From NCBI GenBank assembly GCA_946998205.1, contig CAMPYJ010000011.1, positions 1-64,000 on the forward strand: a stretch of 64,000 bases of DNA, in the 5' to 3' direction. This document shows, one piece after another, positions 8,579 through 17,326 of the stretch. The translations under genes and the position numbers were made by a program. The notes under the pieces were generated by a model. The model saw nothing but the letters and a program-made list of their open reading frames with translations, ran no database searches and was not told where the DNA came from. Each line of letters begins with the position of its first letter. Positions within the stretch are counted from its first letter, which is position 1. Source of the DNA: an uncultured Prevotella sp. Its GTDB lineage: Bacteria; Bacteroidota; Bacteroidia; Bacteroidales; Bacteroidaceae.

Positions 8579-9481
8579 ATGCATGCTCCCCGCGTTCAAC
8601 GCAACTCTCTTCAAGCCTGGCTCTTGGCCATGCGTCCCAAAACTCTGTCGGGTTCGGCTGTTCCCGTGATGATTGCCACGGCGTTGGCGCTGGCGATGAC
8701 CCGTTGGAACGTTCGCATTGTGCCGGTATTGCTGTGTTTCCTCTTTGCTTTCATCATGCAGATAGACGCCAATTTCATCAACGACTATCTTGATTTCAAG
8801 CGGGGAAATGACGATGAAACCCGACTGGGACCACGCCGTGCTTGTGCGCAAGGGTGGATTTCTCCGCAAGCCATGCGCATGGGTATTGCCTTGACAACCT
8901 TGCTGGCTTGTGCGGTTGGACTGCCTTTGGTTTGCTATGGCGGGGTTGAAATGGTTGTGGTTGGACTCTTATGTGTGTTGTTTTGTTTCCTCTATACCAC
9001 GCATCTGTCTTACCTCGGACTGGGTGATGTCCTGGTTCTTCTCTTCTTTGGCCTTGTTCCTGTTTGTGTAACCTACTATTTGGCGATGCCATCGGCGATG
9101 AATCACGTTACTTGGGAAGTGGTGTTGAGTTCGCTGGCCTGTGGAATTATCATTGATACCTTGTTGATTGTCAACAACTATCGTGACATAGAGAACGACC
9201 AGCGGGCGCATAAGATGACCTTGGTGGTAAGGATGGGTGAATCCTTATCACGCAAAGTTTATCTCATGCTGGGATGGTTGGGGTGCCTGTTGGGTATTGT
9301 GTTTCTGTTCAATGGGCATCCTTGGGCTTTTGTATTCCCAATAATTTATTTGGTTTTGCATACGCGTACTTACCGTCGCATGCGAATCAAACGAGGCAAG
9401 GCGTTGAATCAAATCCTTGGTGAGACAGGGCGGAACATCTTTATATATGGAGTGCTGGTTTCCCTCGGGCTACTTGTTTAA
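8579..9481 (+). CDS. menA: 1,4-dihydroxy-2-naphthoate prenyltransferase (UbiA family)
   Basis: Attaches the polyprenyl tail to 1,4-dihydroxy-2-naphthoate in menaquinone synthesis; an integral inner-membrane enzyme. The 300 residues contain about eight or nine membrane helices and the two Asp-rich motifs of UbiA enzymes, NDYLDFKRGND (68-78) and NNYRDIENDQ. The open frame extends 85 codons upstream, but that part lies antisense to the HD gene and before the promoter box, so ATG 8579 is chosen. The stop codon TAA abuts a short copy of the dispersed repeat, beyond which the porin gene converges. MenA is preferred over other UbiA members by overall resemblance. Confidence 0.88.
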   Translation: MHAPRVQRNSLQAWLLAMRPKTLSGSAVPVMIATALALAMTRWNVRIVPVLLCFLFAFIMQIDANFINDYLDFKRGNDDETRLGPRRACAQGWISPQAMRMGIALTTLLACAVGLPLVCYGGVEMVVVGLLCVLFCFLYTTHLSYLGLGDVLVLLFFGLVPVCVTYYLAMPSAMNHVTWEVVLSSLACGIIIDTLLIVNNYRDIENDQRAHKMTLVVRMGESLSRKVYLMLGWLGCLLGIVFLFNGHPWAFVFPIIYLVLHTRTYRRMRIKRGKALNQILGETGRNIFIYGVLVSLGLLV

Positions 9482-9540
9482 GGGCGGTTCTATAAATTAC
9501 CGCCGTAAAGTTTTTTATGGTTGCCTTTATAGCACCGCCC
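9482..9540 (+). repeat. Dispersed hairpin repeat, short internally deleted copy (59 bp)
   Basis: Left terminus GGGCGGTTCTATAAATTA and CCGCCGTAAAG are joined directly to the right terminus TTTATAGCACCGCCC. It fills exactly the gap between the menA stop (9479-9481) and the convergent porin stop (9541-9543). It can fold as a hairpin and may act as a bidirectional terminator. Confidence 0.85.
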
Positions 9541-11859
9541 TTAATTGAAGAAGTTCCAGCTCAACCCAAAGCGGATGATGCTGCCGTTGAGCGGATAGTG
9601 GGGAACGAGGAAACTCGCCTTCGTGCCACTGCCCGCATTGGCATGACTGTACATCACGAAGAAGCGTGTTTGTTGCAGGTGGAAGTTGGCGTACGCATTC
9701 ACGATAGGGTAGTTGCCTATCTCAACGCGGTTGGCGTTTTCCTGCACGACAAACTGTCCTAAGGCCGGACTGTAGTCAGGCGCATAGTACTTGGTGAAGT
9801 AACATACGTCGGCACCCAGTTCGCATTTCAGTACCTTGGCTATCTTCAGACGGAAGAAAAGATTGGAGTAAATGTTGAGTTTCGGTAATGGCAAAGCCGT
9901 TTGACGGGATGAGTTCTGGAAGGTGACTACCGACTCCCAGTGCAAAGGTCCCCATGCCACATCCTGCGACAGCGAGGCCGTCAGTACGTTGATGGGCTCA
10001 CTGCTCTGCCGAACGCCTACCCGCGTGCCGATACGCTGATATTTACCGTTGACGTCATAGGCTTGTGCCAGATAGGTGTAATCGGTCAATTCGTCCACTG
10101 ACACGCGCAGCGAGGTCTTGGTCTTGGCATAGCTCAGCAGGCCTTGGACGCGCGTGTGCGTGGTATTACTCAAGTCATCGTTGTCCCAAAGGAAATGACG
10201 TCCGTGATAATGACGGTAGTAGAAGGTGGGCTGGTAGCGGTGGAAGAAGCCGCTCGCAGCCAGCTGTACGGTGTCGCCGAACAGCTTGAAGTTGAGGTCG
10301 GCGGTGGCGTTGAGGTCTATCTTGCCTGCGTCTTGTCCTGCTACACCCACCTCTCCGGTCACTTCGTAGTGGAACGTTCTGCCCTGTTTCTTGCTCAACT
10401 GCCCTCCTGCGTATACGGAGTTCTCGTTGTACGTCGCCGTTCCGACGGCGTCGGGGAGCGTGAAATGCCGCAGCTCGTGACTGACAAAAGCTTTCAATCC
10501 CGATTTGGCCCATTTGTTGAAGCCTTCCAGGAGCGACAGTGCGAACGTGTTGTTCACGCGGAAATGCGCGGTGTTGTCATAGATGGAGTCGCCCCGCAGC
10601 CATTCGGCCATCTTGTATGTGTTGGCATAGTAGTTGCCTGGTGTCTGGTATGCTTGATAGATTCGGGTGTAATTGTCGTATTTCAGCGTGTGTATGAAGC
10701 TGGTCACGGGTACGTATTCGTTCTTCACCCAAGCCGTGTCCTCTTTTTCTTTCTTCTGTTTTGCCAGCAGGCTGTCGGCTGCCTGCTTGCCGTTTACGGC
10801 AATACGGGGGCTGCCTTGCTCCGCCGCTGCCGTGGGCTCGACGCCTGCGATCACGGCGTCGTCGGGCCTGCCGGTCGGCCGTTGCGTCTCTTTCCGGTTG
10901 CCCTCGCCCGGCGTCCGTCCGCCTTTCCCGGCACCTTTCCCGGTCTTTTCGTCGCCTTTCCTCGCCTCGTTTTCTTTTTTTGACTCCATGGCGAACTTCT
11001 TTGCCTTGATCTCTTCGGCAGTCATGGGTACTTTCCGATTGAAGCCGACGTTGTATCTATGACTGAAAAAGACGTGCTGGTTGTCGTTACGGTTCCAGTT
11101 TTGCCGCAGTACCGTCGGTATTTCCGACGCTTGGTAGTTGTCGTCAAAGCTTTCGGGATTGGTGATGAATTTGTCATCGGTGATACCTCCATTCTCCGTG
11201 TTCTTCTGATGATTGGTCGAGAAGAGCAGGTGAGCCTGGTACCGCTCGCCGAGATAGGAACCGTACATGGAATAGTTGAAATGCGAAGACGCTTGGTTGG
11301 AATAATATCCGCGTCCGTAGAGATAATCGAACTTAAATCCCATTCCGAGCTTCTTGCCCGCATTGACGGCAAGCTTAGCCGTGAGGTGGTCCTCCCCGTT
11401 GATGCGGTTTCCGGCCGTGTTGTATGTCAGGTTGGTGATGGGCGACAGCGTGTTGGTGAAATGAAAATCGCCCGGAGCGACGATGAAGTAGTCGTAGGGT
11501 TGCGTGAAGATAAACTGCCGGTCGGCGCGGGGGCGGTCAACGAACAGCCTGTTGATGCGCGGAGCGCCAAGATTTCCCGTAGAGTTGTACTCACCGCGCA
11601 TGCCCGTCGTAAAGATGCTGTTGGGATACATGTGCGACAGGGTGTCGGGGATGGCGCGTACGATGTCGCCAAAACGCTCGTTAACCGTCCAAACCTTCAG
11701 CCCTTTCGGAATCTCTTTGTCCGCGCGGGTCGAGTCGCTTGAGGCGCCGTCTCCGCGCGTCAAGCCGCCTTCGGATGCCATCTGACGGTTGCCGTCCGCC
11801 TGAGCGACCATGGTCAGAGACGACAATAAAAAGAGTATGGATGCTAAAAATCTGGTCAT
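9541..11859 (-). CDS. Putative outer-membrane porin (Porin_10 family)
   Basis: A 772-residue beta-barrel protein of the Bacteroidetes Porin_10 family. A signal peptide (1-22) precedes KGLKVWTVNERFGD (52-65), characteristic of the family, and then alternating amphipathic strands to a C-terminal aromatic strand ending in SWNFFN, as expected for BAM insertion. Residues about 280-378 are an odd charged Gly/Lys/Glu-rich segment, probably a long extracellular or periplasmic loop. The start ATG (11857-11859) overlaps the TGA of the upstream 73-codon gene as ATGA, so the two are translationally coupled. Its solute is unknown. Confidence 0.87.
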   Translation of the reverse strand: MTRFLASILFLLSSLTMVAQADGNRQMASEGGLTRGDGASSDSTRADKEIPKGLKVWTVNERFGDIVRAIPDTLSHMYPNSIFTTGMRGEYNSTGNLGAPRINRLFVDRPRADRQFIFTQPYDYFIVAPGDFHFTNTLSPITNLTYNTAGNRINGEDHLTAKLAVNAGKKLGMGFKFDYLYGRGYYSNQASSHFNYSMYGSYLGERYQAHLLFSTNHQKNTENGGITDDKFITNPESFDDNYQASEIPTVLRQNWNRNDNQHVFFSHRYNVGFNRKVPMTAEEIKAKKFAMESKKENEARKGDEKTGKGAGKGGRTPGEGNRKETQRPTGRPDDAVIAGVEPTAAAEQGSPRIAVNGKQAADSLLAKQKKEKEDTAWVKNEYVPVTSFIHTLKYDNYTRIYQAYQTPGNYYANTYKMAEWLRGDSIYDNTAHFRVNNTFALSLLEGFNKWAKSGLKAFVSHELRHFTLPDAVGTATYNENSVYAGGQLSKKQGRTFHYEVTGEVGVAGQDAGKIDLNATADLNFKLFGDTVQLAASGFFHRYQPTFYYRHYHGRHFLWDNDDLSNTTHTRVQGLLSYAKTKTSLRVSVDELTDYTYLAQAYDVNGKYQRIGTRVGVRQSSEPINVLTASLSQDVAWGPLHWESVVTFQNSSRQTALPLPKLNIYSNLFFRLKIAKVLKCELGADVCYFTKYYAPDYSPALGQFVVQENANRVEIGNYPIVNAYANFHLQQTRFFVMYSHANAGSGTKASFLVPHYPLNGSIIRFGLSWNFFN

Positions 11860-12077
11860 TTGCGGAATATGCGGATGCTGCATTCGGCCATCTTGAAGAA
11901 CATGGCGGTTAGGATGATGATGATTCCAAGCGTTTCTTTTTCTGTAAAGAAATAAAAGATGACGCCCACCACGGCGCCAATCATGAAGATGATGTTGAGG
12001 ATGTTGCGAATCCAAAAGATTCGGCCGCGTGGCGTTTCGCCCGTTCCACTTTGTCGTCTTGGGTATTTTGCAATCAT
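11856..12077 (-). CDS. Small membrane protein coupled to the porin gene
   Basis: A 73-residue protein with a basic N-terminus, two hydrophobic helices (about 23-43 and 48-65) and a short charged tail. I do not recognise a named family. It overlaps the porin start by four bases (ATGA), indicating one mRNA and coupled translation. A leftward TAnnTTTG box lies about 180 bp upstream at 12254-12261, implying a long leader. A role in envelope biology is inferred only from the neighbour. Confidence 0.72.
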   Translation of the reverse strand: MIAKYPRRQSGTGETPRGRIFWIRNILNIIFMIGAVVGVIFYFFTEKETLGIIIILTAMFFKMAECSIRIFRK

Positions 12078-12123
12078 ATAGATGTCGTGTTGTCGCTTGA
12101 GAAACCGGCTGCCGCGCGCTCAT

Positions 12124-12854
12124 CAGGATGCCGGCACATGGCGCCGCACGTTCGCTTCACAGTCACGGCGGTCTGCGCCAGGGTTGTCAAAGACGTGCCT
12201 GTGCGGATGGCGATGACAAACGTTCTCATTATTCAAGCGGTTGGTTCAGTCTGCAAATGTATGTATTTTCTGCGTAAATGACACACAATTTGAGAAGATT
12301 AACGAAAGGAATAATTTCAGCATTTATTTTACAGCCGTTACAAATTAACCTTTCAGTCTGTAAGCGGAAGTAATATGGTAATGGTATGTGCGTATGATTT
12401 TTCTTGACAAACCACCTCCTTATATTTAGCGTATTTACCATCAGCCACTCTTCTGGTTGTAAATACGCCAAAAATCAGCTGTTTTCATATATCGTTAATA
12501 GCTAATGTTTTACGGAAATCTCTTGTTGGGTGAGCTGGAAATGCATGTCTTTCCAGGTGAAATATCAATGCTTTATGAGGGAAATTTGCATGCTTTTGCC
12601 CCACAATACCCTACAGATTGGGTGCCAAAAGGATGCTGTTAATTGGGAAAAAACATGCTTTTAGGGTGTAAACCGATTTTTCTTGCTGAAAAAACTCAAA
12701 TTTACATCCTGTTTATCGATAGATTTTTTCTCGATTAAAAGTTTGTTAGTGCCGTTTTTAAGACGTTTTTTGGTAAAAAAAGAAGACGATTACTTATTAT
12801 AATGTGTAACGATTCAGCATCTGTCCTGTAAATCTTAAACATTGAAGGGTAAGG
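12124..12854. other. Long intergenic region with a hairpin and a leftward promoter box
   Basis: About 730 bp without a convincing gene. It holds a perfect inverted repeat, GCGTATTTAC (12429-12438) with GTAAATACGC (12459-12468), and the leftward promoter-like TACATTTG (12254-12261). From about 12700 to 12800 it is very A+T rich with several T-runs and A-runs. No tRNA, riboswitch or repeat copy was recognised. Confidence 0.5.
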
Positions 12855-14891
12855 TCATTTCTGTTCCAACATTGCCTGCAACCTCACGATTTCATCCCTG
12901 TACTGAGCGGCTTGCAGGAAATCCAAGTCCTTGGCGGCCTGCTTCATCAAGGCAGTGGTGTTGGCAATGCTCTTCTCAAGTTGTTCGCGCGTCATTCGCA
13001 ATACAATCGGGTCGGCCGCAAAGGCGCCACTCTCTGCCTCCATATACGCCTGTTGGGCGGCAAGGGTGGGGTGGCGCCTGTCCTTCTCATCCTCTTTCGA
13101 GGTGGGCAATGCGTTCTTGATTTCCTTAACAATCTGCCGTGGCGTGATGTGGTGTTCCTCGTTGTATTTCAGCTGAATGGAGCGTCGGCGAGCCGTTTCG
13201 TCGATGGTGCGCTGCATGCTTTCGGTGATGGTGTCGGCATACATAATCACCTTTCCATTGACATTGCGTGCGGCACGTCCTGCCGTTTGCGTCAAACTGC
13301 GGTGGCTTCGCAGAAACCCTTCCTTGTCAGCGTCAAGGATGGCCACGAGCGACACCTCCGGCAAGTCCAGACCCTCGCGCAGCAAGTTGACCCCAACCAA
13401 GACGTCAAAAACGCCGGCGCGCAGGTCGGTCATGATTTTTACGCGGTCCAGCGTGGCCACGTCGCTGTGTATGTAGTTGGCGCGCACGTCATGGTTGAGC
13501 AGGTATTCGGTCAGCTCCTCGGCCATACGCTTGGTCAGTGTGGTGACCAGGACACGTTCTTCGCGCTCGGTGCGTTGCAGAATTTCGTCCAAAAGGTCGT
13601 CAATTTGGTTTTCGCTGGGTCGCACCTCAATCTCTGGATCGAGCAGTCCCGTGGGGCGTATGATTTGTTCCACCACGACCCCTTCGGCCTCCTGCAGCTC
13701 ATAGTCGGCCGGGGTGGCTGATACATAGATGGTTTGGTGGAGCATGTCGTGGAACTCCTCAAAGCGCAGCGGGCGATTGTCGAACGCCGCTGGCAGGCGG
13801 AATCCATACTCCACGAGATTCTGCTTACGGGCCCTGTCGCCACCGTACATGGCACTGATTTGCGGCACGCTGACGTGACTCTCGTCGACTACGAGTAGAA
13901 AATCTTTTGGAAAGAAGTCTAAAAGACAATAAGGCCGCTGTCCGGCCTCGCGCCCGTCAAAGTAGCGCGAATAGTTCTCGATGCCGCTGCAGTGACCCAG
14001 TTCCTTGATCATCTCCATGTCGTATTCCACGCGTTCCTTGATGCGCTGCGCCTTGATGGTGTCGCCCAGGTCGTTGAAATAGTCAACTTGCTTCGCCAAG
14101 TCGTCCTGAATGGCGCGGATGGCGTGCTCGGTCTGTTCTTTTGTTGTGACAAAGAGATTGGCCGGGTAGATGTGATATTCCTCAAATTCTTCCAGCCGGT
14201 GGAAGGTCACGCTGTCTACTTCCTCGATGCTGTCAACCTCTTCGTCCCACCATGTGATGCGGAGGATGTTGTTGGAGTAGGCCATTGCGATGTCTACGGT
14301 GTCGCCCTTGACGCGGAAATTGCCGCGTTGCAGGTCGATGTCGTTGCGGACATACAGCGCTTCCACTAACTTCCGTAAAAAATCATTACGATCTATTCGC
14401 TCGCCTTTCTTCACCGTGATGATGCTGTTGGTCATGGCCGAGGGGCCTCCCATGCCGTAAATGCACGAGACGGACGACACGACGATGACGTCTTTTCTTC
14501 CTGACAACAAAGCACTTACCGCACTCAATCGCAGGCGGTCTATCTCGTCGTTGATGGCCAAGTCTTTCTCAATGTACAGGTCGGTTGCGGGAAGGTAAGC
14601 CTCGGGTTGGTAATAGTCATAATAAGATACATAATACTCTACCGCGTTTTCTGGGAAAAATCCCTTCATCTCTTCGTAGAGTTGGGCGGCCAGCGTCTTG
14701 TTGTGACTCAGTATCAGCGTAGGCATTCGCACGTTGTTGATGACGTTGGCCACCGTGAAGGTCTTGCCCGATCCGGTCACGCCGAGCAGCACCTGCGCCG
14801 AATCACCGCGTTGAATGCCTTCGGTGAGTTGCTGGATGGCTTCAGGTTGGTCGCCCGTGGGTTTGTATTTTGACGTGAGTTTGAAATTCAT
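12855..14891 (-). CDS. uvrB: Excinuclease ABC subunit B
   Basis: The damage-verification helicase of nucleotide excision repair; receives damaged DNA from UvrA2 and recruits UvrC. The 678 residues include the Walker A motif GVTGSGKT (37-44), the beta-hairpin region YYVSYYDYYQPEAY, the DESH Walker B box, helicase motif QTAGRAARN, and a C-terminal UVR domain (LEKSIANTTALM... to the end) that contacts UvrC. Length is normal. Transcribed leftward from its own promoter, divergent from bamD. Confidence 0.98.
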   Translation of the reverse strand: MNFKLTSKYKPTGDQPEAIQQLTEGIQRGDSAQVLLGVTGSGKTFTVANVINNVRMPTLILSHNKTLAAQLYEEMKGFFPENAVEYYVSYYDYYQPEAYLPATDLYIEKDLAINDEIDRLRLSAVSALLSGRKDVIVVSSVSCIYGMGGPSAMTNSIITVKKGERIDRNDFLRKLVEALYVRNDIDLQRGNFRVKGDTVDIAMAYSNNILRITWWDEEVDSIEEVDSVTFHRLEEFEEYHIYPANLFVTTKEQTEHAIRAIQDDLAKQVDYFNDLGDTIKAQRIKERVEYDMEMIKELGHCSGIENYSRYFDGREAGQRPYCLLDFFPKDFLLVVDESHVSVPQISAMYGGDRARKQNLVEYGFRLPAAFDNRPLRFEEFHDMLHQTIYVSATPADYELQEAEGVVVEQIIRPTGLLDPEIEVRPSENQIDDLLDEILQRTEREERVLVTTLTKRMAEELTEYLLNHDVRANYIHSDVATLDRVKIMTDLRAGVFDVLVGVNLLREGLDLPEVSLVAILDADKEGFLRSHRSLTQTAGRAARNVNGKVIMYADTITESMQRTIDETARRRSIQLKYNEEHHITPRQIVKEIKNALPTSKEDEKDRRHPTLAAQQAYMEAESGAFAADPIVLRMTREQLEKSIANTTALMKQAAKDLDFLQAAQYRDEIVRLQAMLEQK

Positions 14892-14944
14892 CCCGAATCT
14901 TTTGTTGGATTGTTTCTTGGCATGCAGATGGCTGCCGGGGCATG

Positions 14945-14952
14945 CAAAAGTA
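14945..14952 (-). promoter_or_regulatory. Promoter box for uvrB
   Basis: Minus strand TACTTTTG, matching TAnnTTTG, 53 bp upstream of the uvrB start. No LexA-type operator was recognised beside it. Confidence 0.65.
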
Positions 14953-15027
14953 CGAAAATATCCGTTATAAAGGTTAATTATTTGCGAAAAAGCATTCCCT
15001 TTGCTTTGTAAATCGATGGATTATATG

Positions 15028-15035
15028 TACTTTTG
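15028..15035 (+). promoter_or_regulatory. Promoter box for bamD-rpoZ-DUF4293
   Basis: TACTTTTG with TTTG at 15005-15008, nineteen bases apart. It lies 19 bp before ATG 15055 and rules out the longer reading that begins at 15001. Confidence 0.72.
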
Positions 15036-15054
15036 CACACCAAAGATCATGTCA

Positions 15055-15897
15055 ATGAAGAAAGTGTTTTTCGTCTCCGCCATATGCGCCGCGTTGTCAT
15101 TCGTCAGTTGTGCCAATGAGTTCAACGCGGTTTGCAAGTCAGCCGACAACAGCTACCGGTATGAATATGCGAAGGAGTGCTTTTTCGAAGGTAAGTACAC
15201 GAGGGCCATCACCTTGCTGAACGATTTGATTGTCGTGCTGAAAGGTACCGAGAACGCGCAGGAGAGCCTTTACATGTTGGCCATGGCGCAGTACAAGAAC
15301 GGTGACTATGAGAGCGCGGCGCAAGCGTTCAAGCGCTATGTCCAAAGCTACCCTAAGGGGATGTACGCCGAGCTGGCGAGCTACTATGTTGGCGAGAGCC
15401 TGTACATGTGTACCCCGGAGCCGCGTTTGGATCAGTCGCAGACGGTTTCGGCCATCGCCTCTTTCCAGGAGTTCTTGGACCTTTACCCGGACACCAGGTT
15501 GAAAAACCGCGCGCAGGAAAGGCTCTTTGCGCTGCAGGACAAGCTGGTGAGGAAGGAGCTGTATACAGCGCAGTTGTATTATGACCTGGGCCCTTATTTC
15601 GGTAATTGCACCAGTGGCGGCAACAATTACGAGGCGTGCATCATCACGGCGGAGAACGCGTTGAAGGATTATCCCTATTCGTCACTGCGTGAGAAATTCG
15701 CCGCGCTGGTGATGAAGAGCAAGTTTGAGCTGGCTGAGCAGAGCGTCGAGGAGAAGCGCCTGGAACGCTACCAGGACGCGGAGGATGAATGCTATGGGTT
15801 CATCAACGAGTATCCCGATTCGAAGCAGCGCGCCTTGGCTGAGAAGTTTATCAGAAAATGCAAGGAGGTTACGAAGTCGGGAAGGTCTGACTCGTAG
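15055..15897 (+). CDS. bamD: Outer-membrane assembly lipoprotein BamD
   Basis: The essential TPR lipoprotein of the BAM complex that inserts beta-barrel proteins in the outer membrane. The start MKKVFFVSA gives a lipoprotein signal with lipobox FVSC (Cys19), followed by tetratricopeptide-like helices (YEYAKECFFEGKY, YMLAMAQYKNGDYESAAQAFKRYVQSYP) and a C-terminal helical part ending at 280 residues, slightly long for BamD. First gene of a probable operon with rpoZ (125 bp gap) and the DUF4293 gene, an order known from other Bacteroidales. Confidence 0.93.
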   Translation: MKKVFFVSAICAALSFVSCANEFNAVCKSADNSYRYEYAKECFFEGKYTRAITLLNDLIVVLKGTENAQESLYMLAMAQYKNGDYESAAQAFKRYVQSYPKGMYAELASYYVGESLYMCTPEPRLDQSQTVSAIASFQEFLDLYPDTRLKNRAQERLFALQDKLVRKELYTAQLYYDLGPYFGNCTSGGNNYEACIITAENALKDYPYSSLREKFAALVMKSKFELAEQSVEEKRLERYQDAEDECYGFINEYPDSKQRALAEKFIRKCKEVTKSGRSDS

Positions 15898-16021
15898 TAA
15901 ACATTGGGCGCGCGGTCCCTCGCGCAGGTAACATGACGCGAGTGAGATAATCGATAGTATAATTTGAACAAGCCATTGTCCGGTAAGATGACAATGCCCA
16001 ACAGATAAGGATTTATAAAAA

Positions 16022-16360
16022 ATGGATTACAAAAAGTCAAACGCACCCGTCAACACTACTACGCGCAACATCATGGATTTGTGTGAGGAGACGGGAAACA
16101 TCTATGAAAGTGTGGTAATCATCGCAAAGCGTTCTAATCAGATTGCAGCTGAGATTAAGCAGGATTTGAACAAGAAGTTGACAGAGTTCGCTTCTTACAA
16201 CGACTCTCTGGAGGAGGTGTTTGAGAACCGTGAGCAGATAGAGATTTCGCGCTATTACGAGAAGTTGCCCAAACCTACCTTGCTGGCGACGCAGGAATTT
16301 ATAGAAGGTAACGTTTATTACCGTGATCCTTCTTTGGACAATAACGACGACCAGGCATGA
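16022..16360 (+). CDS. rpoZ: RNA polymerase omega subunit (Bacteroidetes type)
   Basis: A 112-residue member of the Rpb6/omega family, the small subunit that helps assemble RNA polymerase. The sequence begins MDYKKSNAPVNTTTRN and carries the conserved helix IIAKRSNQIAAEIKQ and the downstream EFASYNDSLEEVFENREQ, typical of Bacteroidales omega. It follows bamD and overlaps the start of the DUF4293 gene by four bases (ATGA), so those two are translationally coupled. Confidence 0.9.
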   Translation: MDYKKSNAPVNTTTRNIMDLCEETGNIYESVVIIAKRSNQIAAEIKQDLNKKLTEFASYNDSLEEVFENREQIEISRYYEKLPKPTLLATQEFIEGNVYYRDPSLDNNDDQA

Positions 16361-16812
16361 TACAACGAAAGCAAACGCTGTACCTGCTCTTGTCTCTGGT
16401 GGTGACGGTGGCGTGTCTGTGCATGCCTGTCGCCATGCTCGAGCCGCGGGGGATGGGCCTTCCAACGATGGTTTACAACCTTGGGACGGCAGTGCCCGGT
16501 GTCGGTGTCGGTTTCGGCAACTGGCCTCTTTTCGCATTGCTGGTGGTGACCGTCCCTCTGGAAGCCTTCGCCGTTTTCTCATACCGCAGACGACCCTTGC
16601 AGGCTAAACTTTGCTCATGGAGCATCGTGTTCTGTCTGGCGTGGTATGTTTACTACGCGTTCGCCCTTCATGCGGCGGCGGGGGATGAGTATGCCTTCCA
16701 CCTTCAGTTTGCGGCATGCCTGCCTTTGGTTGCCGTCATCGCACTGTTCTTGGCGCGCAGGGGTGTCATCCACGATGAGAAACTGGTGAGGTCAGCTGAC
16801 CGAATCAGATAA
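16357..16812 (+). CDS. DUF4293 family membrane protein
   Basis: A 151-residue protein with four hydrophobic helices (about 8-26, 53-73, 85-104, 119-137), matching the DUF4293 family found next to rpoZ in Bacteroidales. No function is known. The ATG overlaps the rpoZ stop (ATGA). A 12-bp terminator hairpin follows about 55 bp downstream. Confidence 0.85.
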   Translation: MIQRKQTLYLLLSLVVTVACLCMPVAMLEPRGMGLPTMVYNLGTAVPGVGVGFGNWPLFALLVVTVPLEAFAVFSYRRRPLQAKLCSWSIVFCLAWYVYYAFALHAAAGDEYAFHLQFAACLPLVAVIALFLARRGVIHDEKLVRSADRIR

Positions 16813-16867
16813 AGCATCAGATGAATTGTTGATTTGACTGAAGGTCAAACATCAAATGCTTAACGAG

Positions 16868-16903
16868 AATCGGCTGTATGGTCTTGAGATTATACAGCCG
16901 ATT
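16868..16903 (+). terminator. Terminator of the bamD-rpoZ-DUF4293 operon
   Basis: AATCGGCTGTAT (16868-16879) pairs perfectly with ATACAGCCGATT (16892-16903); a T-rich stretch follows. Confidence 0.8.
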
Positions 16904-16988
16904 TAATTGTTATATTCAACTATAGCAGGAATCGAAGCGCAATGTAAGCATCTAACATTAGCGGCCTTTGTGTGATAAAACCTTTTAT

Positions 16989-17016
16989 TATCTTTGCCTG
17001 AAAAACTTTATTTTTG
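16989..17016 (+). promoter_or_regulatory. Two tandem promoter-like boxes before no clear gene
   Basis: TATCTTTG (16989-16996) and TATTTTTG (17009-17016) both fit TAnnTTTG. Downstream there is only a weak 66-codon frame from ATG 17023 and an inverted repeat AAAATCATTCG (17241-17251) / CGAATGATTTT (17301-17311). A non-coding RNA or a decayed gene is possible; nothing else is recognisable in 16904-17326. Confidence 0.4.
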
Positions 17017-17326
17017 TACTCAATGAAGCAAATGTTTTTCGGTTTTTTGTGTACTCGCATGGATATGGGGCAAGACCTTTTTCATCTATCCCAATTGGAA
17101 TGCTGCAATGATTTCAACCGTTCTGGTGGTGTTGTTGGCACTTTCTCTAATTGCCATGTAACCAAATTAAGTCCTTGCACCGGGAACGCTGTGATTTTAT
17201 CGTCTGTCACAAACAAATGACTCTGGGCAGCTGGTGTTCTAAAATCATTCGGGCATAAGTATCCACAGTCAGATGCTTACGGTTAAAGTAGGTATGTCAA
17301 CGAATGATTTTACATAGATGATTATA

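Noticed and set aside
17023..17220. 66-codon frame from ATG 17023
   Set aside because: It follows promoter-like boxes, but the peptide has no family resemblance, so it is mentioned only as a possibility in the regulatory entry.
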